Shown one piece after another: positions 8,058 through 15,817 of a stretch of 64,000 bases of DNA. The notes beneath the pieces are model-generated. The model did no database searches. It was given only the letters and a program-made list of their open reading frames with translations, and was not told the DNA's origin. The translations under genes and the position numbers were made by a program. The stretch is from Pseudoflavonifractor sp. AF19-9AC (GTDB taxonomy: Bacteria; Bacillota; Clostridia; Oscillospirales; Oscillospiraceae). The stretch lies in contig NZ_QUGI01000005.1 in NCBI RefSeq assembly GCF_003478995.1, positions 210,299-274,298 of the forward strand, written 5' to 3'. Each line of letters starts with the position of its first letter. Position 1 is the first letter of the stretch.

Positions 8058-8100
8058 TACATAGCCGGAATAACCCGGAGGGGGAGCTATGCTTTTTTTA
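8058..8100 (+). terminator. Terminator-like hairpin, plus strand
   Basis: CATAGC ... GCTATG enclosing CCGGaataaCCCGG, followed by TTTTTTT (8093-8099). No plus-strand gene is seen upstream. Confidence 0.5.
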
Positions 8101-8143
8101 ACTGATGTAGGTCATGGGTACTGTGAAAAAAGACAAAAATAGA

Positions 8144-8314
8144 CACGGCGGCAATCCTCCTATATGCCGCCGTGGATTTGCACGGTGTTAGGTCGTCGTT
8201 GGTTTAGGATAAATGAAAAGAAACGGCGGCTCTGATTTTTCTCAAAGCCGCCGCTTCATAGGCGCATGGAAATGTGTCTGCTGGACGACGGCTTTTTTTC
8301 TTTTGCCGTCGCCC
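8144..8314. other. Cluster of three stem-loops between sigma gene and ABC operon
   Basis: In a gene-free 8040-8387 stretch, three stems follow one another: CACGGCGGCA / TGCCGCCGTG (8144-8174), CGGCGGCT / AGCCGCCG (8224-8253) and GACGGC / GCCGTC (8287-8310, T-rich loop). They lie downstream of the ABC permease stop on the minus strand and may act as terminators marking the end of the cargo. Confidence 0.5.
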
Positions 8315-8387
8315 GGCAGTTTAATAACTATTTAATATCAATTTATAATTGGCATCACTATAAGAACTTTCCTTTTCATCGAGCATT

Positions 8388-9095
8388 TTAGTTCAAATCC
8401 TTAGTTTCCACATTGTAAATCGAGAGAAACGCAAAGATTAAGGAAAGTACCATAAGTACAACAGGAAGAATGGCATTATCCGCCAAAGAAAAATCGCCCA
8501 CATTAGCCTGTGTCAAAAAAATCAGCAGAAAAGATGATACGATGGTAGCTTTTGAGGACTTCATAGCCATACCAATAAACAAGGCGATAAAACTCATGGT
8601 TACAATGACAACGGACTTTAAGAGTAACTGAATATAGAACCCCATACTTGCCATGTTGTAGTCCAGTGGGAATGAGGAAACCATGAATTGTGAACCAAGT
8701 AAAATGCAGCCGTAAATCAATAGTTTTGTCAGCACCAGAGCCACGAAATTGAAAATCCATACAGCTAACATTTGAGAAACGAGAATTTTCTGTCGCTTAA
8801 TTGGATACGAAAACATTAAGTTCATGGTTTTGTTTTTATAGGCGCTCACAATGTATGTGGACAACATGACACTGGTAAACACCAGAAAAGCCATGCTTGT
8901 AAACAGCTCGATAGAGGAAGAAATCGCACTGTTACCCGGCGCCGCATCAGGAACACCCGTATCAGGATCATTGGCAATTCCCAAATAGCAAAGGGCAAAT
9001 ATGAACAGGCAGATCAGAGCCGACATGATAACCACATTGCGAATGTACTTGCCTACATTATTCTTTTTCCATTCCAGCCTAATGAGTTTAAGCAT
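8388..9095 (-). CDS. ABC-2 type exporter permease
   Basis: A 235-residue membrane protein with about six hydrophobic segments (for example IRNVVIMSALICLFIFALCY near residue 20 and the C-terminal ILPVVLMVLSLIFAFLSIY). It has the size and pattern of BcrB/lantibiotic-immunity ABC-2 permeases, which export or exclude peptide antibiotics such as bacitracin and lantibiotics. Its start overlaps the ATPase stop by 8 nt, so the pair is co-translated. It is the last gene of a five-gene cargo operon. The substrate cannot be told from sequence. Confidence 0.8.
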   Translation of the reverse strand: MLKLIRLEWKKNNVGKYIRNVVIMSALICLFIFALCYLGIANDPDTGVPDAAPGNSAISSSIELFTSMAFLVFTSVMLSTYIVSAYKNKTMNLMFSYPIKRQKILVSQMLAVWIFNFVALVLTKLLIYGCILLGSQFMVSSFPLDYNMASMGFYIQLLLKSVVIVTMSFIALFIGMAMKSSKATIVSSFLLIFLTQANVGDFSLADNAILPVVLMVLSLIFAFLSIYNVETKDLN

Positions 9096-10011
9096 GATAT
9101 TTCACCTCCCCGGTCAGCTTCAAGAAGTAGTCCTCCAGCGTTTCAGATTTCTTTCCAATGCTCACAACTTCAACATCATTCAGAGCCAGTATTTTCGTCA
9201 ACTGCTGGGTAGACGCTGCATGGTCATATATGCGAATTTTACCGCTGTCAAGAATTTTAAAATTTTGCAGACCCAACTTTTCAGTCAAGACATAGGCAGC
9301 CCGCTTTTCATCCGTGACAGAAAGCTCCACATAATTGAGGTTCATTTCCTCAATATCTTGCATACGAATTTCTTTCATCATTTTTCCGTGATGGATAATA
9401 GCAACGGTATCCGCAATACTCTCCACTTCAGATAAAATGTGACTTGAAATCATAACGGTAATACCGTACTCCGAACAAAGTGTTTTTAATAAATCACGGA
9501 TTTGTTTCATTCCTGCTGGATCAAGGCCGTTTGTGGGTTCGTCGAGAATAAGCAGTTCCGGCTTGCACATAATGGCTCTTGCAATTCCGAGGCGTTCTTT
9601 CATGCCGAGGGAATAGTTCTTGACCGGCTGATCGGCTGCTGATGTCAAGTCCAGCATTTGCAACGCACTTTCAACACTGTCAACATTGTAATAGCCCATA
9701 TACTCACAATGAAGCTGTAAGTTCTCACGCCCGGTCATGTGGTCATAAAAGGTGGGAAACTCGATGATACTTCCCATTCTTTTTAAGACTTCATAGGATT
9801 TTGGAGTCAATACCTCTCCAAACACCTCAATAGTCCCACTGGTAGGTTTCCAAAGGTTAGTAATCATCTTCATCACTGTGGTTTTACCAGCTCCGTTAGG
9901 ACCAAGAAAACCATAAATTTCCCCTTTGGGAATATGAATATTAACATCAGCGACAAGTGCCTTACTACCGATCTTTTTAGAAAGACCACTTGTTTGTAAA
10001 ATAAATGGCAT
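9088..10011 (-). CDS. ABC exporter ATPase (BcrA-like)
   Basis: A 307-residue ATPase: Walker A GPNGAGKTT (about residues 36-44), signature YSLGMKERL, Walker B LLILDEPTNGLDP and H-loop ISSHIL. The ~90-residue C-terminal extension after the H-loop is typical of the BcrA/drug-export branch. The ATG follows a GGAGGGCAAGACA segment. It works with the permease encoded just downstream. The two-component system upstream probably senses the peptide and induces export. Confidence 0.88.
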   Translation of the reverse strand: MPFILQTSGLSKKIGSKALVADVNIHIPKGEIYGFLGPNGAGKTTVMKMITNLWKPTSGTIEVFGEVLTPKSYEVLKRMGSIIEFPTFYDHMTGRENLQLHCEYMGYYNVDSVESALQMLDLTSAADQPVKNYSLGMKERLGIARAIMCKPELLILDEPTNGLDPAGMKQIRDLLKTLCSEYGITVMISSHILSEVESIADTVAIIHHGKMMKEIRMQDIEEMNLNYVELSVTDEKRAAYVLTEKLGLQNFKILDSGKIRIYDHAASTQQLTKILALNDVEVVSIGKKSETLEDYFLKLTGEVKYHA

Positions 10012-10109
10012 TGTCTTGCCCTCCTTTCTACTGACATTATAGAAAGTTCGATTTTCAAAACTCTTGAATAATTCTTACAAATTTCTTTCTTGAAAAAATG
10101 ACCTATGGT

Positions 10110-11051
10110 TTAATAGGCCATTTTCTTGAGCGTAATAGTGAAAACTGTTTTCTGGTGCGGTTGACTTTCTAAAGTAATATCGCCACCGAGTTGCAAGGCA
10201 AGATTTTTCGCAATCGTCAGTCCAAGACCATTTCCCTGCATAGCACTATTTCTGGAATCTTCCATCATAAACAGCCGATCAAAAACCGAATCGGCAAATT
10301 CTTTTTCAATTCCACGGCCCCTGTCCACAATGTCTATATAGATATGTGCCTGATCTGCCCGCAAAAACATACCTAAATATTTTCCATCGCCGCCATAGCG
10401 AATTGCATTGGAAATCAAATTGAACATAATTCTTTGCAACGCATCTTTATTGGCATTTGCATACAATACATGATCGGGTATGTTAATTTCCACTTCAAAA
10501 TTTTTTTGTGAAAGGAGTTCATAGAAATCCAAAATATTTTCCCGGCAGGCTTCGTTCACATTCAAACGCTCCAATGGCATATCTGTATCGCCAGCCTCTA
10601 ATTTAGCAAGCGTAAAGAATTGTGTAATCAATCCCATTACCCGCTGGGCAGTGCTTTCTACCTTTTGCAACATTTCATTGCTTTGGGTTCCGTTCAAACG
10701 CATAATCTCCAAATAGCCAAGAATCACTGTCATGGGAGTTTTAATGTCGTGGGAAATGTTAGATAACATCTTTTTGGATGCCATTTCAGCCCGCCGATAC
10801 TCAACTTTTACTTTTTGCCGATCTTCCAACATTCGATTGATTTGTGTTGCAAGCTCTATCAGTGCCTTATTATCGGTAAAGACTGTCACTTTTTCGTCGC
10901 TGTCGGTGTCAAGAAGTTCTTTCAATTTGCTGCTGATCTCATGTATTTTTGCTTTTGTTCCGTTATGGAATACAAACTGCTGGTACACAATGATACAGAT
11001 TAAAATCATAATACAGAGGGTTAGTAAAAAGATAATTGTCGCATTGCTCAT
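10110..11051 (-). CDS. Sensor histidine kinase
   Basis: A 313-residue kinase with one N-terminal membrane helix (ATIIFLLTLCIMILICIIVY) and almost no extracellular sensor domain. Next come a HAMP-like linker, a HisKA domain with SNISHDIKTPMT (phospho-acceptor His near residue 101) and a HATPase_c with N (LISNAIRYGG), G1 (DRGRGIEKE) and G2 (GNGLGLTIAK) boxes. The lack of a sensor domain fits systems in which the ABC transporter itself senses the ligand. It overlaps the response-regulator stop by 4 nt. Confidence 0.88.
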   Translation of the reverse strand: MSNATIIFLLTLCIMILICIIVYQQFVFHNGTKAKIHEISSKLKELLDTDSDEKVTVFTDNKALIELATQINRMLEDRQKVKVEYRRAEMASKKMLSNISHDIKTPMTVILGYLEIMRLNGTQSNEMLQKVESTAQRVMGLITQFFTLAKLEAGDTDMPLERLNVNEACRENILDFYELLSQKNFEVEINIPDHVLYANANKDALQRIMFNLISNAIRYGGDGKYLGMFLRADQAHIYIDIVDRGRGIEKEFADSVFDRLFMMEDSRNSAMQGNGLGLTIAKNLALQLGGDITLESQPHQKTVFTITLKKMAY

Positions 11052-11737
11052 TTCTGTTCTCCCAGCTTATAGCCAATTCCCCATACAGTTATAACAACTT
11101 GTGGCTTTCGTGGATCATCCTCAATTTTCGTTCGTAAACGGCTGATGTGAACATTGACGGCATTTTCATCCCCCATATAGGCATCATTCCAAATTAAAGA
11201 ATAGATTTGAGCCTTTGTGTAGACCCTTTGTGGGTTTTCCAGAAGCAGCCGTAAAATATCAAATTCTTTTGCGGTCAGTTCGATAATCTCGCCTGATTTT
11301 GTGACGGTGTGATTTTCCAAGTTCATAACCAATGGGCCCCACACAAGTTTCGTTTGCTCTGGCTGTACGGCAGCATATTCGGTATTTCTCCGTATGTTTG
11401 CTTTAATACGCGCCATAACCTCTGTTATGGAAAACGGTTTTGTAATATAATCATCCGCACCGAGGCCCAAACCTAAAGTTTTGTCGGAATCCGAATCCTT
11501 TGCAGAAATGATGATAATTGGCACCGTACTTTTTTGACGAATATACTTCATTACATTCATACCTGTAATTTTGGGAATCATCAAATCCAACAAGACGATA
11601 CTATAAGAACCAATGTCGAAAGCCTCACATGCCTTTTGACCATCGGTAGCGCAGACAACTTCAAAATTTTCTGCTATAAGATAGCTACATAACATTTCAC
11701 TTATTTCTATATCATCTTCAATTAAGAGAATCTTCAT
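11048..11737 (-). CDS. OmpR/PhoB-family response regulator
   Basis: A 229-residue regulator beginning MKILLIEDDIEISEMLCSYL. The ATG at 11737 sits after GGAAGGAAAAAAGAATA and is the family's normal start; the frame extends upstream but that part overlaps another gene. The receiver has the acidic pair (EDD), phospho-Asp in VLLDLMIPK and the Lys in ITKPF. The C-terminal winged helix (VNVHISRLRTKIEDDP) is complete. It is expected to activate its own operon in response to the partner kinase. Confidence 0.9.
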   Translation of the reverse strand: MKILLIEDDIEISEMLCSYLIAENFEVVCATDGQKACEAFDIGSYSIVLLDLMIPKITGMNVMKYIRQKSTVPIIIISAKDSDSDKTLGLGLGADDYITKPFSITEVMARIKANIRRNTEYAAVQPEQTKLVWGPLVMNLENHTVTKSGEIIELTAKEFDILRLLLENPQRVYTKAQIYSLIWNDAYMGDENAVNVHISRLRTKIEDDPRKPQVVITVWGIGYKLGEQK

Positions 11738-11915
11738 TATTCTTTTTTCCTTCCTTTCTGCGCCTATCAGTCGGCTTCTCCGCAGTTTTAGGGAGCAGCC
11801 AAACACCGGCCATTTTCACAGCACCGGGGATACGCCCACCAGCACAATAATAATTTACCCTACGAGGTGTCACGCCCCACTTCTCGGCGGCCTCTTTCAA
11901 TGTCATATAGTCCAT
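11718..11915 (-). CDS. Small HTH DNA-binding protein, first cargo gene
   Basis: A 65-residue protein with a MerR/excisionase-like N-terminus (MTLKEAAEKWGVTPRRVNYY, then GGRIPGAVKMAGVWLLPKTA) and a very basic tail (DRRRKEGKKNN). Similar proteins often precede resistance or immunity genes on Tn916/Tn1549-type elements. It overlaps the response-regulator start by 20 nt and is first in the operon behind a consensus promoter. A regulatory role is likely but its target is unknown. Confidence 0.7.
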   Translation of the reverse strand: MDYMTLKEAAEKWGVTPRRVNYYCAGGRIPGAVKMAGVWLLPKTAEKPTDRRRKEGKKNNEDSLN

Positions 11916-11935
11916 TTCGCACCTCCACAGAGTAC

Positions 11936-11964
11936 ATTATAGTTCTTTATCTCGAACAATACAA
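11936..11964 (-). promoter_or_regulatory. Promoter/operator of the cargo operon
   Basis: On the minus strand TTGTAT, a 17-bp spacer and TATAAT, 21 nt before the first gene. The spacer contains the inverted repeat GTTC-gagataaa-GAAC, a possible operator for the response regulator or the HTH protein. Confidence 0.65.
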
Positions 11965-12062
11965 GTTGGAGGCTGCATATTGATGAAACGAAATACTACC
12001 TTGTGTAAAATCTCATTACATTCTCATAACCCGACCCGAAATGTACAATGATATAGGGTGAT

Positions 12063-12428
12063 ATGAAAATGGACCAAGAAGAAAGAAGGTTTGACTTTCA
12101 CGGCCTCGGGGCGGCTCTCAAACGAGCCAGAGAAGAAAAGGGATGGACACAAGCCTATGTTGCGGAATTAGTAGACCGTGACTCCCGTACCATTATGAAT
12201 ATTGAGAACAAAGGTCAGTATCCCAGTTTCGACCTTTTTGTTAAACTCATTACCATGTTTGACGTTTCAGTTGACCAGTTTATTCATGCGGACGGAGGGG
12301 CAAGGTCAAGCTCTTGCAGAAAGCACATTGATGTACTCCTAAATTCTATGAATGAAAAAGAGCTTGTTGTAATAGAAGCCACAGCCGAGGGCATTAAGAA
12401 AGCCAGAGAAACGGAGGTTCCAGAATAA
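12063..12428 (+). CDS. XRE-family HTH regulator
   Basis: A 121-residue repressor-like protein, the only plus-strand gene in the ICE interior. The HTH_3 domain covers about residues 14-70 (LGAALKRAREEKGWTQAYVA ... SRTIMNIENKGQYP ... VKLITMFDVSVDQFI). A C-terminal ~45-residue helical tail remains. It is divergent from the cargo operon, suggesting control of either the cargo promoter or the adjacent transfer region. No effector domain is seen. Confidence 0.8.
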   Translation: MKMDQEERRFDFHGLGAALKRAREEKGWTQAYVAELVDRDSRTIMNIENKGQYPSFDLFVKLITMFDVSVDQFIHADGGARSSSCRKHIDVLLNSMNEKELVVIEATAEGIKKARETEVPE

Positions 12429-12465
12429 GGGCCTCTGTTTTTTTGCGCCATTTTAGGGGCTGTCG

Positions 12466-12536
12466 CTAAGTGGCAAGCAATGCCTCTGTGGCCACAAGTG
12501 GCACAAAGGCGGCTTGTTGGGGCTCGCCCCAAACCC
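12466..12536 (-). other. Candidate oriT of the ICE
   Basis: Downstream of the relaxase stop, reading the minus strand: GGGTTTGGGG-cgag-CCCCAAC, AAGC, a TGTGGCCACA palindrome, then TTGCTTGCC. The same ordered blocks are found after the foreign relaxase fragment (4634-4752), while the sequence between them differs. Conservation of spaced hairpins plus TTGCTTGCC fits an origin of transfer. The nick position is inferred. Confidence 0.55.
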
Positions 12537-12540
12537 GTAT

Positions 12541-12563
12541 CTTCGGGCCAACATGGCCCGAAG
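12541..12563. repeat. 23-bp ICE palindrome, copy 4
   Basis: Perfect arms CTTCGGGCCA / TGGCCCGAAG, spacer ACA, between the relaxase stop and the oriT candidate. Confidence 0.87.
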
Positions 12564-12597
12564 TGTCAGCGTCGCTTTGCTCCTTGTTTTCATAACC

Positions 12598-14013
12598 TTA
12601 ACGCTCCTTTTCCTGCTTTCTTCCCGGTTCGGTGTAGCCCATCAGAGTGTCAATGTTCGCTTTGATCGTGACGATCTCCTGCATATCCCGTCGTGCCTTT
12701 TGATATTCTCCATAGAGCTGTTTTTTCTTTGCTGTGAGCTTACGGCCTTCTTCCTTCAGCACATCCATTTTGGGGAGCTTCGCCCCGCCCAGCAGAGAGC
12801 GCATTTCCGCTTGTGCAGCCCGGTACAGTTCAAGGTCGGCCTCATGCTCCGCAAGGAATTTCCGGCTGTACTTCGTCGCCTTATACTGCTCAAAGACTGG
12901 ACGGGTTTTGGCATACTGAACCGTTGCGGCCTTTAGCCCGGCATTGGTTTTCATGGCCTGTTCTGTCTGCTTGATCTGCTCGGAAATGGCATGGAAACGG
13001 TCTGCCGCCTCGGTGGCCTTCTGCGCCAACTGCTCATAATCGGTCAGGCCATTGTCCTGTATATAGGCAAGAGCGGCGGCCATCTGCTTAATGTTAAATA
13101 CCTTCGCCCAGCGTTCATATCCCGGCCCTTTACCGGCAGCCAGCTTCGCTTGAATATCCACCGCCAGACTGATTTTCCGCTCCGAGCGCCCGGAGCGTTT
13201 TTCTTTACCCTCAATGGCGGCCAGAACATCTTGCAAGTCGTAGCCGTCCCCCAGCGTGGAGGCACGCAGACGGGTGAAGCGTTCCTGTCCCTGTCCGGTC
13301 AGCCGGAAGCTGATACCGCCGCCCCGAACCGTCTTGACCTCATACCCGGCCCGTTTCATCAGGGCAAGAAATTCATCCAGATCGGCGGGGCGTTCCGCCA
13401 GTACAGTATCAATGGTAAGGCGCAGCCTGTCCTGATAGGAAAGCGGCCCTTTTCGTTCTTTCTGCCATTCTCCATAATTCCGATACTTACCCTTGCTCCG
13501 GGGCTTCGGGTTCTCCACAATGGACAGCCCGTTTTCAAGACACAGCCTGTCAGAGAGCCGACGGAGGGCAAAGCTGGAGCCCCAAAAGTTTCGGAATTTC
13601 CGGGTGCAGTCAAGGGTGGTGGAGTTGTAATAAATGTGACAATGGATGTGCTGCTTATCGGTGTGCGTGGTAACGATAAAAGCGTGCCGCCCCTTTGTCC
13701 AGCGCATAGCCAGCTCATAGCCGATACGGTTCGCCTCCTTCGGGGTGATCTCGCCCGGATAGAAGGATTGTCGTATCTGATAGCACAGCACATTATTTTC
13801 TTTCTTCTGTTCCCGGCCCGTCATAGCGGCATAGCTGGCCTTTGCCAAAAGGAACTCGTCCGCCACGGTGGCCGGATCACATTCATAAGCGGAGATATAC
13901 TTTCCGCTTTCTGTTTTCTCCGGGTCCTTGCCATAGTCCAGACAATCCCGGATAGCCTCAGCAATCGTTTCGCCTTCGCCCGCATGGCGCTGTAACAAAG
14001 TTGTGGTAGCCAA
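12598..14013 (-). CDS. ICE relaxase (MobA/VirD2 type)
   Basis: A 471-residue relaxase/mobilization nuclease. The TTG at 14013 (MATTTLLQRHAG) is 8 nt after GGAGG and is the best start. The metal-binding histidines lie in HTDKQHIHCHIYYNS (His117, 122, 124, 126). A catalytic Tyr is expected in the first 80 residues (Tyr61 or Tyr78 are candidates). The C-terminal half is long, helical and charged, ending in the LLGGAKLPKMD block also present in the foreign fragment at 4338-4601. It nicks oriT and leads the strand into the VirD4/VirB4 channel. Confidence 0.92.
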   Translation of the reverse strand: MATTTLLQRHAGEGETIAEAIRDCLDYGKDPEKTESGKYISAYECDPATVADEFLLAKASYAAMTGREQKKENNVLCYQIRQSFYPGEITPKEANRIGYELAMRWTKGRHAFIVTTHTDKQHIHCHIYYNSTTLDCTRKFRNFWGSSFALRRLSDRLCLENGLSIVENPKPRSKGKYRNYGEWQKERKGPLSYQDRLRLTIDTVLAERPADLDEFLALMKRAGYEVKTVRGGGISFRLTGQGQERFTRLRASTLGDGYDLQDVLAAIEGKEKRSGRSERKISLAVDIQAKLAAGKGPGYERWAKVFNIKQMAAALAYIQDNGLTDYEQLAQKATEAADRFHAISEQIKQTEQAMKTNAGLKAATVQYAKTRPVFEQYKATKYSRKFLAEHEADLELYRAAQAEMRSLLGGAKLPKMDVLKEEGRKLTAKKKQLYGEYQKARRDMQEIVTIKANIDTLMGYTEPGRKQEKER

Positions 14014-14040
14014 AAATCATTCCTCCTTTCCATGAGAAAG

Positions 14041-14062
14041 GGGCGGCCCATTCAGACCGCCC
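14041..14062 (-). terminator. GC-rich hairpin before the relaxase gene
   Basis: GGGCGG / CCGCCC stem with a 10-nt loop, followed on the minus strand by CTTTCTC, next to a 23-bp palindrome. A weak terminator at best. Confidence 0.35.
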
Positions 14063-14065
14063 CGA

Positions 14066-14088
14066 CTTCGGGCCAGTATGGCCCGAGG
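14066..14088. repeat. 23-bp ICE palindrome, copy 5
   Basis: Arms CTTCGGGCCA / TGGCCCGAGG, spacer GTA, 4 nt after the CD1845-family gene stop. Confidence 0.85.
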
Positions 14089-14092
14089 CTGC

Positions 14093-14383
14093 TTAACTTG
14101 CCAGAAACCGGTACAGAGCGGATTTGCCTCCGTCCAGCGCCCAAAGAAGGGAGCCCGCCGCCGCTTGCAGTCCATACGGCGAAAGAAGGAAGGCAAGAAA
14201 CAGAAATACAATCCCGCCTATGGGCGTCGGCGTGAAAAAGAGAGCGACACCCAGCACCGTCAGGATCACAGAGGCAATCGTCAGCAGGACGGCACAAATA
14301 TCAAATAGGAACACCAGCAGAGCCGCCAGAAGGGACAACGCTAAAGCAAAGGGAGCAACCAATATTTTCAGCAGTATCTTCAT
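14093..14383 (-). CDS. CD1845-family membrane protein
   Basis: A 96-residue, very hydrophobic protein with three likely membrane helices (LVAPFALALSLLAALLVFLF, then CAVLLTIASVILTVLG and IGGIVFLFLAFLLSP). The ATG at 14383 follows AAAGGAGGTTTTGAAG. Proteins of this kind sit beside the relaxase gene in C. difficile CTn and Tn1549 elements; their role in transfer is not known. It has its own promoter at 14419-14447. Confidence 0.75.
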   Translation of the reverse strand: MKILLKILVAPFALALSLLAALLVFLFDICAVLLTIASVILTVLGVALFFTPTPIGGIVFLFLAFLLSPYGLQAAAGSLLWALDGGKSALYRFLAS

Positions 14384-14418
14384 CTTCAAAACCTCCTTTA
14401 TCTATCCTTCCTACCTCT

Positions 14419-14447
14419 ATTTTATCATGCTTGCCCGGGGACATAAA
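14419..14447 (-). promoter_or_regulatory. Promoter of the CD1845/relaxase operon
   Basis: Minus strand TTTATG (14447-14442), 17-bp spacer, TAAAAT (14424-14419). The flanking block (TTCGCAACATT, CTAATCTTT) matches the recombinase promoter block at 6385-6440. Confidence 0.65.
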
Positions 14448-14480
14448 TGTTGCGAAAGATTAGTAAATCCTGTCCCAAAC

Positions 14481-14503
14481 TTTTGGGTCATACTGGCCCG
14501 AAG
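14481..14503. repeat. 23-bp ICE palindrome, copy 6 (degenerate left arm)
   Basis: TTTTGGGTCA, spacer TAC, TGGCCCGAAG, just after the mobC terminator. Confidence 0.75.
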
Positions 14504-14507
14504 TGGT

Positions 14508-14553
14508 AAAAAAAGAGCAGGGCGGCAAGCCCCGCAACGGAAGCCTGCCGCCC
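14508..14553 (-). terminator. Intrinsic terminator after mobC
   Basis: GGGCGGCA ... TGCCGCCC on the minus strand, followed by TTTTTTT, 5 nt after the mobC stop. Confidence 0.75.
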
Positions 14554-14558
14554 TCGTC

Positions 14559-14900
14559 TTACTTTGCCACCAGCTCGGAAAGCTCCCGCAGCACCTTTGA
14601 CACCTCGCCCCACAGCTTTTCATAGTCCCGCTTCAATCCGTCGATTTCCTCCGGGTACACGCCATAGGTGTGTGCGTGTACGGCGACCTGATTGAGATTG
14701 TTGGAACAGCGCCGTTGCAGAGAGATCAGCTCTTTTACGGGCGTAAGGTCGATGTGCAGGATATACCCGTTCAGAGCCATTTTCCGTACATAAGCCCCGG
14801 CGTTGGAAATGCCCGCCTCGGCCATCCGCTCATGGATGGCCGCCAGCTCGTCCGGTGTTACCATGACGTGCAGATGGACATTCCGCTTGCGGTTCTCCAT
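14559..14900 (-). CDS. mobC: MobC-family relaxosome protein
   Basis: A 113-residue protein. The N-terminus NRKRNVHLHVMVTPDELAAI resembles a ribbon-helix-helix, and the C-terminal half holds the MobC signature-like stretch RRCSNNLNQVAVHAHTYG. MobC proteins bind near oriT and help the relaxase open the DNA. Its ATG overlaps the stop of the preceding gene (TGATG). A terminator follows, so relaxase expression depends on read-through or on the separate promoter at 14419. Confidence 0.85.
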   Translation of the reverse strand: MENRKRNVHLHVMVTPDELAAIHERMAEAGISNAGAYVRKMALNGYILHIDLTPVKELISLQRRCSNNLNQVAVHAHTYGVYPEEIDGLKRDYEKLWGEVSKVLRELSELVAK

Positions 14901-15082
14901 CAGCGTTCCAGCTCCCGGCCTTTCCGGCGTTCTTTGGGCTCCTTTACCTTATCCAGCGGTTTTGCGTCCAACTCCGGGGGCGTGGGCGGGATGGGCGTGT
15001 TGTTGGGTACGCCGTCGATCATGTTGCAGTTCTGCTCTGTGGAGAGCTCGGCGGTTTTCAAATAGTTGTCTTTTTCGTGCAT
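14900..15082 (-). CDS. Small ICE protein (DUF4316-like tail)
   Basis: A 60-residue protein with ELSTEQNCNMIDGVPNNTP followed by a Pro-rich and then charged tail. The NYNMIDGxxNNxP type motif is known from the C-terminal part of DUF4316-type proteins in Tn1549-like elements, so this may be a split-off piece of that family. The ATG at 15082 follows GGAGGATCGCC. It is directly coupled to mobC. Confidence 0.6.
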   Translation of the reverse strand: MHEKDNYLKTAELSTEQNCNMIDGVPNNTPIPPTPPELDAKPLDKVKEPKERRKGRELER

Positions 15083-15094
15083 GGCGATCCTCCT

Positions 15095-15685
15095 TTATCG
15101 TTCCTCATGGTTTTTATGGTTTCGCTTCTGGCCGGGTTCCTTCGGGGGTTCCTGCCCTCTGGTTTCATCTTTGAGCCGGGCAGTAATGGATGGGCGCACC
15201 CGGTCAGGATTGCCCGGTGCTGGTTTCAGCTCATAATCCTCCATCTGCTTTTCGGTCAGCGGCTTTGCGTAGGTCAGTTCGCCCCATGCCATCAGCCTGC
15301 CGTCTGCCACAGGACGCCGCCTGTCATCATCGTAGTTGACGATGGAAAGAGGCTGGTTATCCGGCGGCTTCGGGTAAGTTCCTATGTCCACGGGCCGCTG
15401 GGTGGAATAATAGCGGTAAACGCCCTCCGGTCCCAGCTCGGTATGCTTGACCGCCGCATGGTAAAACTGCTGATAGTCGTCCACCCGGCGGTCAAAGTCC
15501 CTCTGCGCCCACGCCTGACTGGTTCCATAGCGGCCCCAGTAGTAATCCCGATGGCCGTTTTCCCCCTCGGTAAACTGCCAGGTCACAAAGGGGCTCGGCG
15601 CTCCCGGATTATGCCCCAGCGCAAAGCCGTGTCCGGTTTCAAAGGTGGCAGCTTTCAAAATCACATATCCTTGTACTGTCTCCAA
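15095..15685 (-). CDS. Conserved ICE protein (YodL/DUF4316-like)
   Basis: A 196-residue protein whose likely start is TTG at 15685, 6 nt after AGGAGG (M)ETVQGYVILKAATF; the longer ATG frame begins inside a 23-bp palindrome. The conserved segment GFALGHNPGAPSPFVTWQFT and the following RDYYWGRYG are typical of a family common in Tn1549-type ICEs (often annotated YodL or DUF4316). The function is unknown. It lies 12 nt upstream of the 60-residue gene that may be its missing tail. Confidence 0.65.
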   Translation of the reverse strand: METVQGYVILKAATFETGHGFALGHNPGAPSPFVTWQFTEGENGHRDYYWGRYGTSQAWAQRDFDRRVDDYQQFYHAAVKHTELGPEGVYRYYSTQRPVDIGTYPKPPDNQPLSIVNYDDDRRRPVADGRLMAWGELTYAKPLTEKQMEDYELKPAPGNPDRVRPSITARLKDETRGQEPPKEPGQKRNHKNHEER

Positions 15686-15704
15686 GAGATTCCTCCTTTC
15701 TGTG

Positions 15705-15727
15705 CCTCGGGCCAACATGACCCGAAG
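15705..15727. repeat. 23-bp ICE palindrome, copy 7
   Basis: CCTCGGGCCA, spacer ACA, TGACCCGAAG, 19 nt upstream of a TTG start. A half-copy (CCTCGGGCCAAAATG) lies at 15946-15960 inside the next gene. Confidence 0.85.
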
Positions 15728-15817
15728 TGCTGGATGTTACGAAATAAGAGGGCAGACCGGGGAGGAATGTAATAAGATATTCCCACCCCAGAAACACCCT
15801 CAAAAAAGCCCGGAATG

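Noticed and set aside
12991..13995. Long plus-strand frame opposite the relaxase
   Set aside because: Antisense shadow of a GC-rich gene; the minus frame has the relaxase motifs.
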